64,000 nt of DNA from Persicitalea jodogahamensis (GCF_014651615.1 NZ_BMXF01000004.1:62001-126000); one strand, 5' to 3'. Counted from the stretch's first letter, positions 19,404-28,490 are shown. Notes: generated by a model not told the origin, from the sequence alone. Numbers and translations: made by a program.

Positions 19404-19807
19404 TGGCTTTCATCAAGAAACCCTTTTATTTTATTACTCAGAAGGGGTTCCATTATCTTCGTGAAAATGCCAAAATAATCGGTCAGTTCATCCTCACCAT
19501 TTTTTTTGTAGGCCTGGGAATCTGGTTCATCAAACATGAGCAAGCTGAACTTGTCCAGATCAGGACGCTACTCGCAACCTCGGTGGGAGAATGGGTAGTA
19601 GCGGGTGTTATCCTCACCGTAGTCTGCATCGGTATTCAGGGCATGATGTATGTGGCATTATTTGCTGCCATCGGGAGAAAGCTTACGATTGCCGGCATTT
19701 ATCAGGTTCACCTACCCGGTGGCCATCATTATGGTGACAACTACCAGGCACTCACGGATCAAATTTTTCACGCTGTCAACCTCTGGCATGGGCGAATTGC
19801 CCAATGA
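19404..19807 (+). pseudogene. Truncated lysylphosphatidylglycerol synthase/flippase-like membrane protein
   Basis: The first ~95 codons from the ATG at 19404 (MAFIKKPFYF) resemble the start of MprF-like flippase domain proteins: a cytoplasmic start, a helix IIGQFILTIFFVGLGIWF, then VVAGVILTVVCIGIQGMMY and AAIGRKLTIAG. Family members continue for 200-300 more residues with about six further helices. Here the homology stops after AGI and a 30-residue polar tail (from YQVHLPGGHHYGDNYQ) runs to a stop that overlaps the next gene by 4 nt. The rest of the gene is absent downstream, so I read this as a deletion remnant. A real short two-helix protein is the alternative. Family assignment is from remembered motifs. 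Confidence 0.5.
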
Positions 19808-20298
19808 TTTTGAAATACTTCTACATGGTTGCGATAAACTCTCTGCGAAATATTCTGTTTTTGATAGTACTGAGTAGCAATGCCTTTGCGCAGACGGATT
19901 CTCAAAGTACCATTGACATCCAACCGATCCTGCATCTTTACGATATTGCCGACCAGACACAGGAAGACATTGCGACGATTCTTGGGCCCCAAAGTAGTCT
20001 GAACGCAGAAGATGCGAAAGCTGCAGTTTGTGCCAATTGCCAGAAGTACTCTTACCAGAATGACAGAATAATCATCGAGTATACCAATGACATGGCGGAT
20101 AGAATCATCATTTGGCCAGAGAAAAATAATAAGGCTGAACTCACGCCATCGCTGCTAGGCTTGCCGAATAAAAAGCCAGATAGCATTCAGGACGGAAAAC
20201 TGTTATGGAAAGGGTATGATGGTATCCGGGAATTGATTGCGTTTACGGATGGCAATGGAGCTGTAACGTATATTCTGATTAAGGTCATTACGGACTGA
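19804..20298 (+). CDS. Hypothetical secreted protein
   Basis: A 164-residue frame with a signal peptide ending near SSNAFAQTDS, placing the product in the periplasm or outside. The start may be the ATG at 19804 or that at 19825, which gives a more normal signal length. The mature part has a CANC pair (about residues 77-80), acidic and aromatic patches, and a C-terminal IAFTDGNGAVTYILI. I recognise no family. It overlaps the flippase remnant by 4 nt and ends 78 nt before a strong hairpin. The codon pattern is ordinary. Confidence 0.6.
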   Translation: MILKYFYMVAINSLRNILFLIVLSSNAFAQTDSQSTIDIQPILHLYDIADQTQEDIATILGPQSSLNAEDAKAAVCANCQKYSYQNDRIIIEYTNDMADRIIIWPEKNNKAELTPSLLGLPNKKPDSIQDGKLLWKGYDGIRELIAFTDGNGAVTYILIKVITD

Positions 20299-20376
20299 GC
20301 GCGTTACCGCGGATAAAGTTGGCTGGCCATGCATCTGCCACCGTTGTAGTATTTTCTAGTTGCATCCGGGCCATGA

Positions 20377-20410
20377 AAAAAGCTGATCGGTTCATACCAA
20401 TCAGCTTTTT
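20377..20410. terminator. Bidirectional terminator between convergent genes
   Basis: A 14-bp stem (20377-20390 with 20397-20410, one mismatch) and a 6-nt loop, with A residues before and T residues after. It can stop transcripts of the secreted-protein gene on the plus strand and the aldolase on the minus strand. Confidence 0.8.
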
Positions 20411-20433
20411 AGCTTTACTGTTTTTTAAAATTT

Positions 20434-21513
20434 TTAAGCCAGACGGTTCATGCAATTGAGGTCCTCAAAGGCTACCTTCAATCGATCAACCATGCTCTCC
20501 TCACCCTTGCGAAGCCACACGCGTGGATCGTAGTACTTTTTGTTTGGGGAGCCCTCACCGTCGGGATTGCCGAGCTGAGTCTGTAGGTAGTGCTCTGTTT
20601 TGTGGTAATATTTCAGAATTCCTTCCCAGGTAGCCCACTGCATATCGGTGTCAATGTTCATTTTAACGGCTCCGTATTCGATGGCTTCCCGGATTTCCTC
20701 ACGCGCTGAACCTGAGCCACCGTGAAAAACAAAATTGACGGGCAGAGAACCCGTGTTGAATTTTTTCTGAATGTACTCCTGCGAATTTTTCAGGATTTTC
20801 GGTTCGAGTTTAACGTTACCGGGTTTGTATACCCCGTGTACGTTACCGAAAGCGGCCGCAATGGTGAAGTTGGGCGAAATCTTGCTGAGTTCTTCGTAGG
20901 CGTAGGCTACCTCTTCGGGCTGGGTGTAGAGCTTGGAACTGTCCACATCAGTATTGTCCACTCCGTCTTCTTCACCTCCGGTAACCCCCAATTCTATTTC
21001 AAGGGTCATGCCTAACTTGGCCATCCGTTCGAAATATTTGGCACATATCTCGATGTTTTCCTCGATGGGTTCCTCCGAAAGGTCGAGCATATGGGAACTG
21101 TACAGAGGTATTCCGTGCTGGTCGAAGTACTTTTCACCGGCATCGAGCAGTCCATCGATCCAGGGAAGGAGCTTTTTGGCGCAATGGTCCGTGTGCAGAA
21201 TAACCGGAACACCATAGTGCGCCGCCATCTGGTGAACGTGCATGGCCCCCGAAATACCCCCGGCAATGGCGGCTTTCTGACCTTCGTTGGACAGGCTTTT
21301 ACCTGCGTAAAATATAGAGCCTCCGTTGCTGAACTGGATCATAACGGGGCTATTAACTGCTTTGGCTGTCTCAAGCACAGCGTTGACCGAATTGGTGCCC
21401 ACCACGTTTACGGCTGGTAAAGCATAGTCGTTTTCATTGGCATGACGGAAAATTTCGCTAACTCCTTCGCCAGTTACTACACCGGGCTGAAAGCGGGTTG
21501 CTGTATCGTTCAT
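20434..21513 (-). CDS. fbaA: Class II fructose-bisphosphate aldolase
   Basis: A zinc-dependent aldolase of 359 residues, the length of E. coli FbaA. D109 and H110 in VILHTDHCAKKLLPW correspond to the catalytic Asp and a zinc ligand at the same numbers in the E. coli enzyme. Further motifs include SSHMLDLSEEP, IELGVTGGEEDG and FVFHGGSGS. It cleaves fructose-1,6-bisphosphate to dihydroxyacetone phosphate and glyceraldehyde-3-phosphate in glycolysis and does the reverse in gluconeogenesis, in the cytoplasm. Monocistronic with a shared terminator downstream. Confidence 0.97.
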   Translation of the reverse strand: MNDTATRFQPGVVTGEGVSEIFRHANENDYALPAVNVVGTNSVNAVLETAKAVNSPVMIQFSNGGSIFYAGKSLSNEGQKAAIAGGISGAMHVHQMAAHYGVPVILHTDHCAKKLLPWIDGLLDAGEKYFDQHGIPLYSSHMLDLSEEPIEENIEICAKYFERMAKLGMTLEIELGVTGGEEDGVDNTDVDSSKLYTQPEEVAYAYEELSKISPNFTIAAAFGNVHGVYKPGNVKLEPKILKNSQEYIQKKFNTGSLPVNFVFHGGSGSAREEIREAIEYGAVKMNIDTDMQWATWEGILKYYHKTEHYLQTQLGNPDGEGSPNKKYYDPRVWLRKGEESMVDRLKVAFEDLNCMNRLA

Positions 21514-21682
21514 AGTTGGTTTTAAATGATTATTTCAAGAAAAAATTAAGCGTATTTGCAAAAAGAGCAGGGTAGTTGCGAACTGATTATGCAAGTTAAA
21601 TATTTTTATGCTAATAGGGACGGAGCTGACCCATAAATGGAAGAGCAGCGGTATTTGGCAAACATTTTTTGGCTAATCTGGC

Positions 21683-21690
21683 TACCTTTG
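21683..21690 (+). promoter_or_regulatory. Candidate -7 box (TACCTTTG)
   Basis: TACCTTTG fits the Bacteroidota TAnnTTTG consensus and lies 64 nt upstream of the small membrane protein gene at 21754. No convincing -33 element is seen at the usual distance. Confidence 0.35.
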
Positions 21691-21753
21691 ATTTTGTCCG
21701 GAAATATAGAAGCTCCGCGAGAAAACAACTGAACAATCACCTTGACTAATTGA

Positions 21754-21999
21754 ATGTCTCCAAAACTCATCAAATCTCTTTTGATTGCATCCGCTCTGGG
21801 ATTTTTCATTCTTTGGATTTTCGAAATAATACGCACCGATCTGGGCAATAGCTATTGGTTACTTATGCTAAGCTTGACATTATTGCTGGGACATCAGTAT
21901 TACCGGCTGCGAACCCAACCGCAAGCCAACCCAAAATCACGGGAAACTCAGTCCGTGAAGCGAACTCCCCGTCCACCTAAACGCAGAAAAAAGAAATGA
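21754..21999 (+). CDS. Small two-helix membrane protein
   Basis: An 81-residue protein with two predicted helices (about residues 7-25 and 34-49) and a strongly basic tail ending KRTPRPPKRRKKK. The stop overlaps the ATG of the CNNM-type gene by 4 nt, so the two are translationally coupled and probably act together. I recognise no family. The basic tail would lie in the cytoplasm under the positive-inside rule. Confidence 0.7.
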   Translation: MSPKLIKSLLIASALGFFILWIFEIIRTDLGNSYWLLMLSLTLLLGHQYYRLRTQPQANPKSRETQSVKRTPRPPKRRKKK

Positions 22000-23243
22000 C
22001 TGTTGTCTATCCGGTTTTGGCCATATTCTTTTTTTTGCTGGCAGGGTACTACGGGGCCGTGCGTGCCATCCTGCTCGATTCACCCCTCGATTGGCTACGG
22101 TTGAACCTGGATCGGGTGAACGCCGACCGCCAGCCCATGGAAGAAGAAAGCCGGGCCCAGCAGGTGGCCTATTGGCGACGCATGTTGCGAATGAGCCGCT
22201 TATCTTTAATCGCCCTTGGCTGTTTCTTTCTGGTAGCTACCGGGTTCGTTCTGCTTCCCGGTATGGCAGAGATGCCGATTTGGCAATATTTGATCGGGCT
22301 GTTCGCGGCGGCAGCACTCATCTGGACTTTTACCTACGTAAGTTGCCTGCGATTGGGCAGGGCTTTCCCCCGGATCGCTTCAATCCGAGCTTTCCCGGTA
22401 CGATTTGCTGAGTGGGCACTGACTCCTGTATACTGGCTGATCGAACCCTTCCTGTCAAGTCAAAAGCGGGGTGATCTTAATGCAGCGAACAATCTGCCAA
22501 ACTACGTCCGCAATGATGCTACGGCTGCCGACGATTCCGACGAAGAAGATCATCGGATGGAAGAGAAAATGTTTATCAATGCGCTCGATTTCAAGGATGT
22601 TCGCATTCGCGATTGCATGATACCCCGTACCGAAATTACTGCCGTAGCCCTTGACGACGAGATCGAGGATTTGCGGCAGGCGTTTATCAGCAGCGGGCAT
22701 TCGAAAATTGTCGTTTACCGCGAATCCATCGATGATGTAGTCGGGTATTGTCATTCGCTTGCCCTTTTTCGCAAACCCAAAGACATTGCCTCCATTGTTA
22801 CTCCCATGTTAATCGTTCCGGAAGCGATGCCGGCCAGTGATTTGATGCTCAGGTTTCTGGAAGTGCGCAAGAGCCTGGCGCTGGTCGTGGATGAATTTGG
22901 CGGTACGTCGGGACTGGTGAGTGTAGAAGACGTAGTAGAACAGATATTTGGCGAAATTCAGGACGAATACGATTCGACCGAAGACTGGACCGAACGAAGG
23001 ATAGATGACGATACGTTCATCTTCAGCGCCCGTCATGAAGTGGAGTACCTGAACGAGAAATACGGCTGGAATTTTCCCGAGGGGGATTATGATACTCTGG
23101 CCGGGCTGCTGATTCACGTTCACGGCGACCTGCCGAAAGTCAACGATGTCATTCATTTTGCTCCCTATACTTTTAAAATAATTTCCATGCAGGATACCCG
23201 AATCGAGCTGGTGCGGCTGACGGTGGATCGGGTAGAAGAGTAG
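21996..23243 (+). CDS. CNNM/CorC-type transporter-associated protein (hemolysin family)
   Basis: A 415-residue inner-membrane protein. The N-terminal ~165 residues carry about three helices (10-28, 70-90, 98-118) in place of the usual four-helix DUF21. A CBS pair follows (about 205-330) with the signature CMIPRTEITAV and VVDEFGGTSGLVSVEDVVEQIFGEI. The C-terminal CorC_HlyC domain (about 340-415) contains YDTLAGLLIHVHGDLP. Family members include CorC/YfjD Mg/Co-related proteins and GldE of gliding Bacteroidota; I cannot tell which this is. It is coupled to the small basic membrane protein upstream. Confidence 0.9.
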   Translation: MTVVYPVLAIFFFLLAGYYGAVRAILLDSPLDWLRLNLDRVNADRQPMEEESRAQQVAYWRRMLRMSRLSLIALGCFFLVATGFVLLPGMAEMPIWQYLIGLFAAAALIWTFTYVSCLRLGRAFPRIASIRAFPVRFAEWALTPVYWLIEPFLSSQKRGDLNAANNLPNYVRNDATAADDSDEEDHRMEEKMFINALDFKDVRIRDCMIPRTEITAVALDDEIEDLRQAFISSGHSKIVVYRESIDDVVGYCHSLALFRKPKDIASIVTPMLIVPEAMPASDLMLRFLEVRKSLALVVDEFGGTSGLVSVEDVVEQIFGEIQDEYDSTEDWTERRIDDDTFIFSARHEVEYLNEKYGWNFPEGDYDTLAGLLIHVHGDLPKVNDVIHFAPYTFKIISMQDTRIELVRLTVDRVEE

Positions 23244-23267
23244 TGGCAGATTGCCAGACGCGATAGC

Positions 23268-24047
23268 TTATAATACCAGTCCCGGCAGGAAGAAAACAAG
23301 TTCACCCGCGAGCCGGAACCGCTCATCGGTCACTACTTTTTCCGGATTGAGTATCATCCAGTAATGCGCCGCCGTCATCGCGATCAGGATGATCGACAGC
23401 CGCTGTACATAGTGGTATTCAGTCAAATAACAGATGGTAAGGCAAACTACCAGGATGACGAGCGAAATTATTTTAAGGACGCGCAGCGTGTTTTTTCGCT
23501 GCAGCCAGCGCGCCAGGTTGAAAACCTCACGGTATTTGATGGCTTCAAAATGAGAAAACAGAAGCAGGCTCTGGACCGTGATCAGGTAAAAAATCACCCC
23601 CAGCCAAACACTTTCCCACGAAACCTCCATTCCCAAGTACCAGGTACTTCCCCATACTCCCGCTGCATAAATCAGCGAGGTGACGGGCTCTTTTAAGGCT
23701 TGCTGGTGACTTTTGACTTTCATTCTGGAAATACCCCAGAGATATAGGCCCACGAAGGCGACCATCCCGAGGCCAAATTCCCATAGCGGTTCGGGTATCA
23801 GCCAGGACAAACAGCCAGCCAATAAGAGGGATCCCAATGTAAGACGCCAGATAATTGGCTCGTACTGCTTAATAAACGAGTGCCTTTGCGTGCGGGGTTG
23901 CTCGGCCTTGAGATTGTCAAGCAGGTGGTCAAGCGTGTATATTCCCAGGACAACCAATCCTAAAATAACCGTAACCCAGGCATTGATTGGCGTTCGGTTG
24001 TCAGGCAAACGACTGGCTGCCAAGTGAGAAAGGATAGCACCTGCCAC
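23268..24047 (-). CDS. Polytopic membrane protein (UbiA-like layout)
   Basis: A 259-residue protein from a GTG at 24047, with seven or more helices. The stretch TLDHLLDNLKAEQPRTQRH near residue 40 resembles the Asp-rich first motif of UbiA-type prenyltransferases, but the second motif is not clear, so the function stays open. The start is doubtful. The same frame is open upstream to 24170 and encodes plausible protein (HPAHLHWLSLDVVV leading into helix 1), but it has no ATG, GTG or TTG. Either an ATT codon initiates or an ATG was lost. It converges with the CNNM gene. Confidence 0.7.
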   Translation of the reverse strand: MAGAILSHLAASRLPDNRTPINAWVTVILGLVVLGIYTLDHLLDNLKAEQPRTQRHSFIKQYEPIIWRLTLGSLLLAGCLSWLIPEPLWEFGLGMVAFVGLYLWGISRMKVKSHQQALKEPVTSLIYAAGVWGSTWYLGMEVSWESVWLGVIFYLITVQSLLLFSHFEAIKYREVFNLARWLQRKNTLRVLKIISLVILVVCLTICYLTEYHYVQRLSIILIAMTAAHYWMILNPEKVVTDERFRLAGELVFFLPGLVL

Positions 24048-24297
24048 TACGTCGAGACTTAACCAGTGAAGGTGGGCTGGATGGAATTTGTATAATCGTT
24101 GAATAGTAATTGCTTTCTGTTTTCTGAATGATACAGATACCCGCGTAAGGCAAATGAATGGGTCAAATTTTCAAAACTAAAAATCATTATTGCAAATTAA
24201 ATCTACACTCCCGGCTGGTTTTGTTCGGGGATGAACGTGGGGGCTTGTAAGCCCGGACGCCATGGAGGGTAGTTTGGAATGGTCCTGAGAAGAACCG

Positions 24298-25443
24298 CTA
24301 TTTCAGTAAGGCCATAACGGCTTCATCCCCATTAACGGCGCGTTCGGGCCGGGGATGGCTCGTATCGAACACCTCCAAATCAGCGCGATTCAGGACTTTA
24401 ACCAGATTCTCATCGATCGAACCCGTTTTATCAGTAACCTGGTTCAGGTCAAGGTTGAGGTAACGCGCCATGAACGGGTACATGGCTTTACGCTTAGAGG
24501 GGCCGTAGTCGTGCTTTTCGTCAGCGAAATGGGCGTTTTCCACTTTGTTTTTCTCACCGAATAAGGCGTATATCTTCTGCAAATGGGGAAATTCGACCTG
24601 AGGCACGTTCGATGTCCAGTCTCCCCCGTCAGAAATCAGGAGCATTGGACGCGGAGCAGCCAGAGCGGCTATCTCCACATTATTGGTCTGGAAACTACCC
24701 TTTTTGTGAATTGGCATCCCGCTTTCGCAAGTGCAGCCCCCAAAAAAATGAGCCGACACCATCACGCAGGGGACCGAGACCTTTACACGCTCATCAAGGG
24801 CCGTGAGCAAAAAAGTTTGCGTACCTCCTCCTGACTCGCCCGTAACACCGACCCGCTCGGGGTCAACACCAGGTTGCGACATCAAAAAGTCCAGGGCCCG
24901 AATGTTGTTTATAGTCTGTAGTTTGAGTGCTTTGGGGATTTTATGATCGCATTGTTTGGACTCCCCGTAGCCGATCATATCCACCGTCAGCACGATGGCG
25001 CCCATTCTGGCCAACATGGCGGATCGGATTTGAGCCGGATCGGCGAAGCGCGGATCATTGCCGTGGCCGTGCGGACAGAGGATGGCCGCATAGGATGTCT
25101 GCTTTTTAAGTGGGCGGTACAGGTTACCCGTAACGAAAATCCCCGGCATGCTCTCGAAAGCCACATTCTCAACCGTGTAGCCGTTCATGACTTTTTTGCC
25201 GTGAACAATCGGTTTGGATGTTGGTTTGGGCGGCAGAGGCAAGAGCTCCATGCCGGCTACCATATTCGTTCGGATCTCGGCAGCTCTGCTTTTCCAATTG
25301 TTCAGAGTTATGGGAGCGTTGGTCTTCAAAAATTCCGCTCCCTGCGCCTCGGTGAAGTAGGCTCCCTGGCATAAATCAGTCTGGGCGGTAAGCGGTAAAG
25401 ACGTGCTTGTTGCAAACAATAAAAAATACAGGGCTCGTTTCAT
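24298..25443 (-). CDS. Secreted alpha/beta hydrolase (acetyl xylan esterase-like)
   Basis: A 381-residue protein starting at the ATG at 25443, with a signal peptide MKRALYFLLFATSTSLPLTAQ. The nucleophile elbow VTGESGGG gives Ser204, the oxyanion region is ILCPHGHG (122-129), Asp272 lies in LLISDGGDWT and His311 in DEKHDYG, completing the triad. The layout matches acetyl xylan esterase/Abhydrolase_7-like enzymes that act on ester-substituted sugars. It should work in the periplasm. Probably monocistronic. The substrate is inferred only from family resemblance. Confidence 0.85.
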   Translation of the reverse strand: MKRALYFLLFATSTSLPLTAQTDLCQGAYFTEAQGAEFLKTNAPITLNNWKSRAAEIRTNMVAGMELLPLPPKPTSKPIVHGKKVMNGYTVENVAFESMPGIFVTGNLYRPLKKQTSYAAILCPHGHGNDPRFADPAQIRSAMLARMGAIVLTVDMIGYGESKQCDHKIPKALKLQTINNIRALDFLMSQPGVDPERVGVTGESGGGTQTFLLTALDERVKVSVPCVMVSAHFFGGCTCESGMPIHKKGSFQTNNVEIAALAAPRPMLLISDGGDWTSNVPQVEFPHLQKIYALFGEKNKVENAHFADEKHDYGPSKRKAMYPFMARYLNLDLNQVTDKTGSIDENLVKVLNRADLEVFDTSHPRPERAVNGDEAVMALLK

Positions 25444-25793
25444 GGGACCTTTCGGATGCTTGGGTAAATAAATGGGAAATGAGAACAAAAGACGATTTCG
25501 GTGAAATTCTATGGGTTTGTGGTAATTCTCAATCAGTGCTGGTGATGCAAATTTTGAAATTGGTATATTGGAAGTCAAATGAGGTTCGAGCTGAAGAGCA
25601 TTTGAAATTTGATAAAGTACCGGCTAGTGGGTGAAATGATTGCTGACAATAAGATATCGTGGCACGGACAAGTACCAGCATTATAAGAAACTAGTAGCGG
25701 CAGCTTACTTATTTAAAGATAGCTTATCTCCATAGTAGTGGCCTCCTGACCCACAAGGTGCGTTCACTGATTAAATCTTCAAGAAACAAGACT
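25444..25793. other. Intergenic region between divergent genes
   Basis: 350 nt between the esterase and the NAD(P)-binding protein. Both promoters should be here, but I find no clear TAnnTTTG box. A plus-strand frame (25407-25634) lacks a recognisable domain and overlaps the esterase start, so it is not called. Confidence 0.4.
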
Positions 25794-26465
25794 ATGAATG
25801 TAATCGTAACGGGAGCCACGGGGATGGTTGGTGAGGGTGTAATGCACGTTTGCCTGAACCATCCGGATGTCGACAAAGTATTGGTTGTCAATCGTCGCCC
25901 TAATGGAGTCAAACATCCGAAACTAACTGAAATCATCCACCAGGATTTTTTCGATCTGTCGGCCATCGAAAACCATCTTAAAGGATACGATGCATGTTTC
26001 TTTTGTCTCGGGGTATCCTCGGTGGGTTTGAAAGAGCCCGAGTACTTCCGCCTCACGCATTCCTTAACGATGCACGTAGCCGAAACGATGGTTCGGCAGA
26101 ACCCCGAAATGGTATTCTCGTATGTGTCGGGTATGGGGACTGATGGCACCGAAAAGGGCCGCAGCATGTGGGCACGGGTGAAGGGAAAAACCGAGAACGA
26201 TCTTCGGAAACTACCCTTCAGAAAAGCCTATGCTTTTCGTCCCGGATTTATCAAACCCATGGAAGGGATGAAGCACGTGAATAAGTACTACAAGTACATC
26301 AATTGGTTGTTTCCTGCCGGAAGGAAACTGTTTCGAAATGGTTTTTGCACAAATGAAGAGATTGGGCTGGCGATGATCTATTCGGCCAGAAATGTGGTGC
26401 AGAAAGACGTGGTCGAAGGCCGGGACATTATCGAGTTAGCCCGGCTGGAGAGCAAGACCGTTTAG
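25794..26465 (+). CDS. NAD(P)-binding, epimerase-like protein
   Basis: A 223-residue protein of the extended-SDR/NmrA-like fold. The cofactor motif TGATGMVGEG is at residues 6-15; CFFCLGVSSVGLKEPEY is typical of a small Bacteroidota epimerase-like family. The ATG at 25794 puts the Rossmann motif at the very N-terminus, so an upstream in-frame ATG (25758) is unlikely. The catalytic Tyr-x-x-x-Lys is not obvious, so it may be a redox sensor or reductase rather than an epimerase. Cytoplasmic; substrate unknown. Confidence 0.85.
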   Translation: MNVIVTGATGMVGEGVMHVCLNHPDVDKVLVVNRRPNGVKHPKLTEIIHQDFFDLSAIENHLKGYDACFFCLGVSSVGLKEPEYFRLTHSLTMHVAETMVRQNPEMVFSYVSGMGTDGTEKGRSMWARVKGKTENDLRKLPFRKAYAFRPGFIKPMEGMKHVNKYYKYINWLFPAGRKLFRNGFCTNEEIGLAMIYSARNVVQKDVVEGRDIIELARLESKTV

Positions 26466-26492
26466 GGGCCTTGTGTTTGGCTACTTGTGCTT

Positions 26493-28109
26493 TCACCACT
26501 TCCATACCAGCTTTAACGTTAGCCAGTCAAACTTGTACCCTGCGCCAGTGGAGGCAGCTACGTTGCTGTTTTGATATTTGATGGATGTTTCAAAATGAAG
26601 CGTCCGGTAGCTCAGTTCACCCTGAACCCGGTAGGCGGGATTCCATTCGGCGGTCTCGATTTTCTGCATTCCACCAGCTGCCTGCATCTGAAAGTACCAC
26701 TTTGCCAGATGGGGCAGCGACGTGGTGAAGTCCGCGAATATTTCAGTACTCAGGTACTGATTGGGGGCAAAATAAGTTTCGATGCTGTTGTCCCGAAAAT
26801 GCAGAGCCGAAAAATTGAGTCCTCCTTTCAAGGTAGGTTCCGTGCGGAAAAGGTGGTACAGCGAACCGAAAAACTGAAGCCGCTGATTCTGGTCGTTCAG
26901 CATTCCGAAACTACCCTGCGAAAAGAATCCGTTGTTGCCATTCAGCATCAGGTGGGTAGTATACCCAAAATTATTACTGTGCACATTCTTGCCCAGCAGC
27001 GAGGCCGTGTAGTTCAGGATGTCAGAACTATACGTAAAGCCAACCATTCTTCTGTCGTTGGGCTGGTACTGCAGCAGGGCGCGACCTGTAATACCCACGA
27101 AGGAGGGCTGACCTTTCGGCGTGATGCTCTGAAAACGAAGTTCGCCCTGGCCGGTCCAGGCTTTGCTCCACCGGGTGTTCAGGGTTACTTGCCCGAAGTA
27201 GGCGGAAGTTTTCTGTTCTGATCCGGAGGTAATCTCTGAAATGCCTGCCCGGGCGCCCCATTGGTAAGTACGGTCGGCACTTTGCAGCCACCACAGGCTA
27301 TTTTCGATCCTGATATTTTGACCAATGTCTTTGAAATACACAAATTCTGTCCCCGCCTGTTGGAGTTGAGTGGCACGCACCTTGGCCAGAAAACTATTTT
27401 TGTCATTCTCCGAGAATAGCGTGTCGCCCTTTTCCATGATTGCAACAGCTTCCTCATTCTCTTTTTTACCCAGGAGTACTTCAGCGTATTCCTGAAAATA
27501 GTATTTATTGGCATGCTGATCCACGAGGCTGTCGTAATACATGAGGCCTTGTGTATAATCACCGGAGGTAGTATGCAGACGGGCTTTCAGCACCAGCAAC
27601 TGATCAGGAGACAAAAGTGACTTTTGTTCATTCAGAAAAGTCGCAGCCTTTCGGGTATCCCGGTTCCAAAGCATGGCATTGAAATAGTTCACAACTGCGC
27701 TGCTGTTTTCAGGGTTGCCTTTCCAGGCGCTGCGGGCCACGGTGAGCGCCTTGGCCGGCTTATGGTTCATGAATAAAGCGTATGAAAGGTTGATCTGACT
27801 AACGGTAGGTTCATATTTCAGGGGCAGAAGTTTCTGGTAAGTGCTCACCGCCTCCGAAAAGCGCCGGCTCTGCAGCATGAGATCTCCTCTGAAAAGCAGG
27901 ATCTGTCCATCAACCGGATTGACTGATAGAATCGAGTCAAGTTGCTGAATTGCCTGCCCATAATTTTCTTCCATCCGATAATGTGTCGCATTTTGAATGT
28001 AACTTTCCCGCTTCTCAGCACTCAGCGATCCCACGGAGTCAGTCTGTGCAAAGAGGGGAGAAGCAGTGCCGGCCAGAAAAAATAGCAAGTAGAAGTATAA
28101 ATTGTGCAT
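26493..28109 (-). CDS. TPR protein with YaiO-type outer-membrane beta-barrel
   Basis: A 538-residue protein from the ATG at 28109 with signal peptide MHNLYFYLLFFLAGTASPLFAQ. Residues about 30-280 are tetratricopeptide repeats (for example AIQQLDSILSVNPVDGQILLFRGD). Residues about 300-538 are amphipathic beta strands ending in LVWKW, a C-terminal aromatic residue typical of barrel proteins. This layout matches the YaiO family of outer-membrane proteins, whose role is unclear but often linked to surface polysaccharide or adhesion. Its start lies only 39 nt from the divergent STAS gene, so they share a promoter region. Confidence 0.85.
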   Translation of the reverse strand: MHNLYFYLLFFLAGTASPLFAQTDSVGSLSAEKRESYIQNATHYRMEENYGQAIQQLDSILSVNPVDGQILLFRGDLMLQSRRFSEAVSTYQKLLPLKYEPTVSQINLSYALFMNHKPAKALTVARSAWKGNPENSSAVVNYFNAMLWNRDTRKAATFLNEQKSLLSPDQLLVLKARLHTTSGDYTQGLMYYDSLVDQHANKYYFQEYAEVLLGKKENEEAVAIMEKGDTLFSENDKNSFLAKVRATQLQQAGTEFVYFKDIGQNIRIENSLWWLQSADRTYQWGARAGISEITSGSEQKTSAYFGQVTLNTRWSKAWTGQGELRFQSITPKGQPSFVGITGRALLQYQPNDRRMVGFTYSSDILNYTASLLGKNVHSNNFGYTTHLMLNGNNGFFSQGSFGMLNDQNQRLQFFGSLYHLFRTEPTLKGGLNFSALHFRDNSIETYFAPNQYLSTEIFADFTTSLPHLAKWYFQMQAAGGMQKIETAEWNPAYRVQGELSYRTLHFETSIKYQNSNVAASTGAGYKFDWLTLKLVWKW

Positions 28110-28148
28110 TTTTATTTTCGTATACTTACCAAGAAAATTGACCATACA

Positions 28149-28490
28149 ATGACTATATCCGGGGAACCCTTCAAGCTTAGAGACCATCAGAAAGACTGTT
28201 TTAAGATTTCGTTGAGCGGCGAATTGCAAGGGAATGATTCAGTTACCCTTCGCCAGGAAGTTGAGCGCTATTCGATCAGCGATTATGATGTGATCTATCT
28301 TGACACGCGAGAGGTTACCGGGCTCGATCTCTCATTTGTCAATGAAATTATCCATTCTGATGCCACCTTGAAAAATACCGGTAAAAGTCTGGTTTTTCTT
28401 TACCGACAAGGCTCCACTATTGAAAAATGGATTGAAACCACAGGACTGGACAAATTCGTCACGACGGCGATGGTTCCGGCAGAAGGATGA
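28149..28490 (+). CDS. STAS-domain (anti-sigma-factor antagonist-like) protein
   Basis: A 113-residue single STAS domain from the ATG at 28149. The pattern FKISLSGELQGNDSVTLRQEV, then VIYLDTREVTGLDLSFVNEII, and a final EKWIETTGLDKFV follows the SpoIIAA/STAS fold. The usual phosphorylatable Ser (D-x-S-G) is replaced by TGLD, with Thr at the turn, so phospho-control may be lost or altered. It could be a partner of a kinase or scaffold in the adjacent NO-sensing cluster. It converges with the lone receiver gene (12 nt between stops). Confidence 0.8.
   Translation: MTISGEPFKLRDHQKDCFKISLSGELQGNDSVTLRQEVERYSISDYDVIYLDTREVTGLDLSFVNEIIHSDATLKNTGKSLVFLYRQGSTIEKWIETTGLDKFVTTAMVPAEG

Noticed and set aside
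19690-19807. Possible insertion-sequence end in the tail of the broken flippase gene
   Set aside because: No inverted repeat, target duplication or transposase frame can be seen; only noted as an unexplained junction.
24239-24254. Short repeat GGGCTT-GT-AAGCCC near the esterase 3' side
   Set aside because: Only 6-bp arms with no T run; too weak to call a terminator.
25407-25634. 75-codon plus-strand frame upstream of the NAD(P)-binding protein
   Set aside because: Overlaps the esterase start and shows no protein-like pattern.
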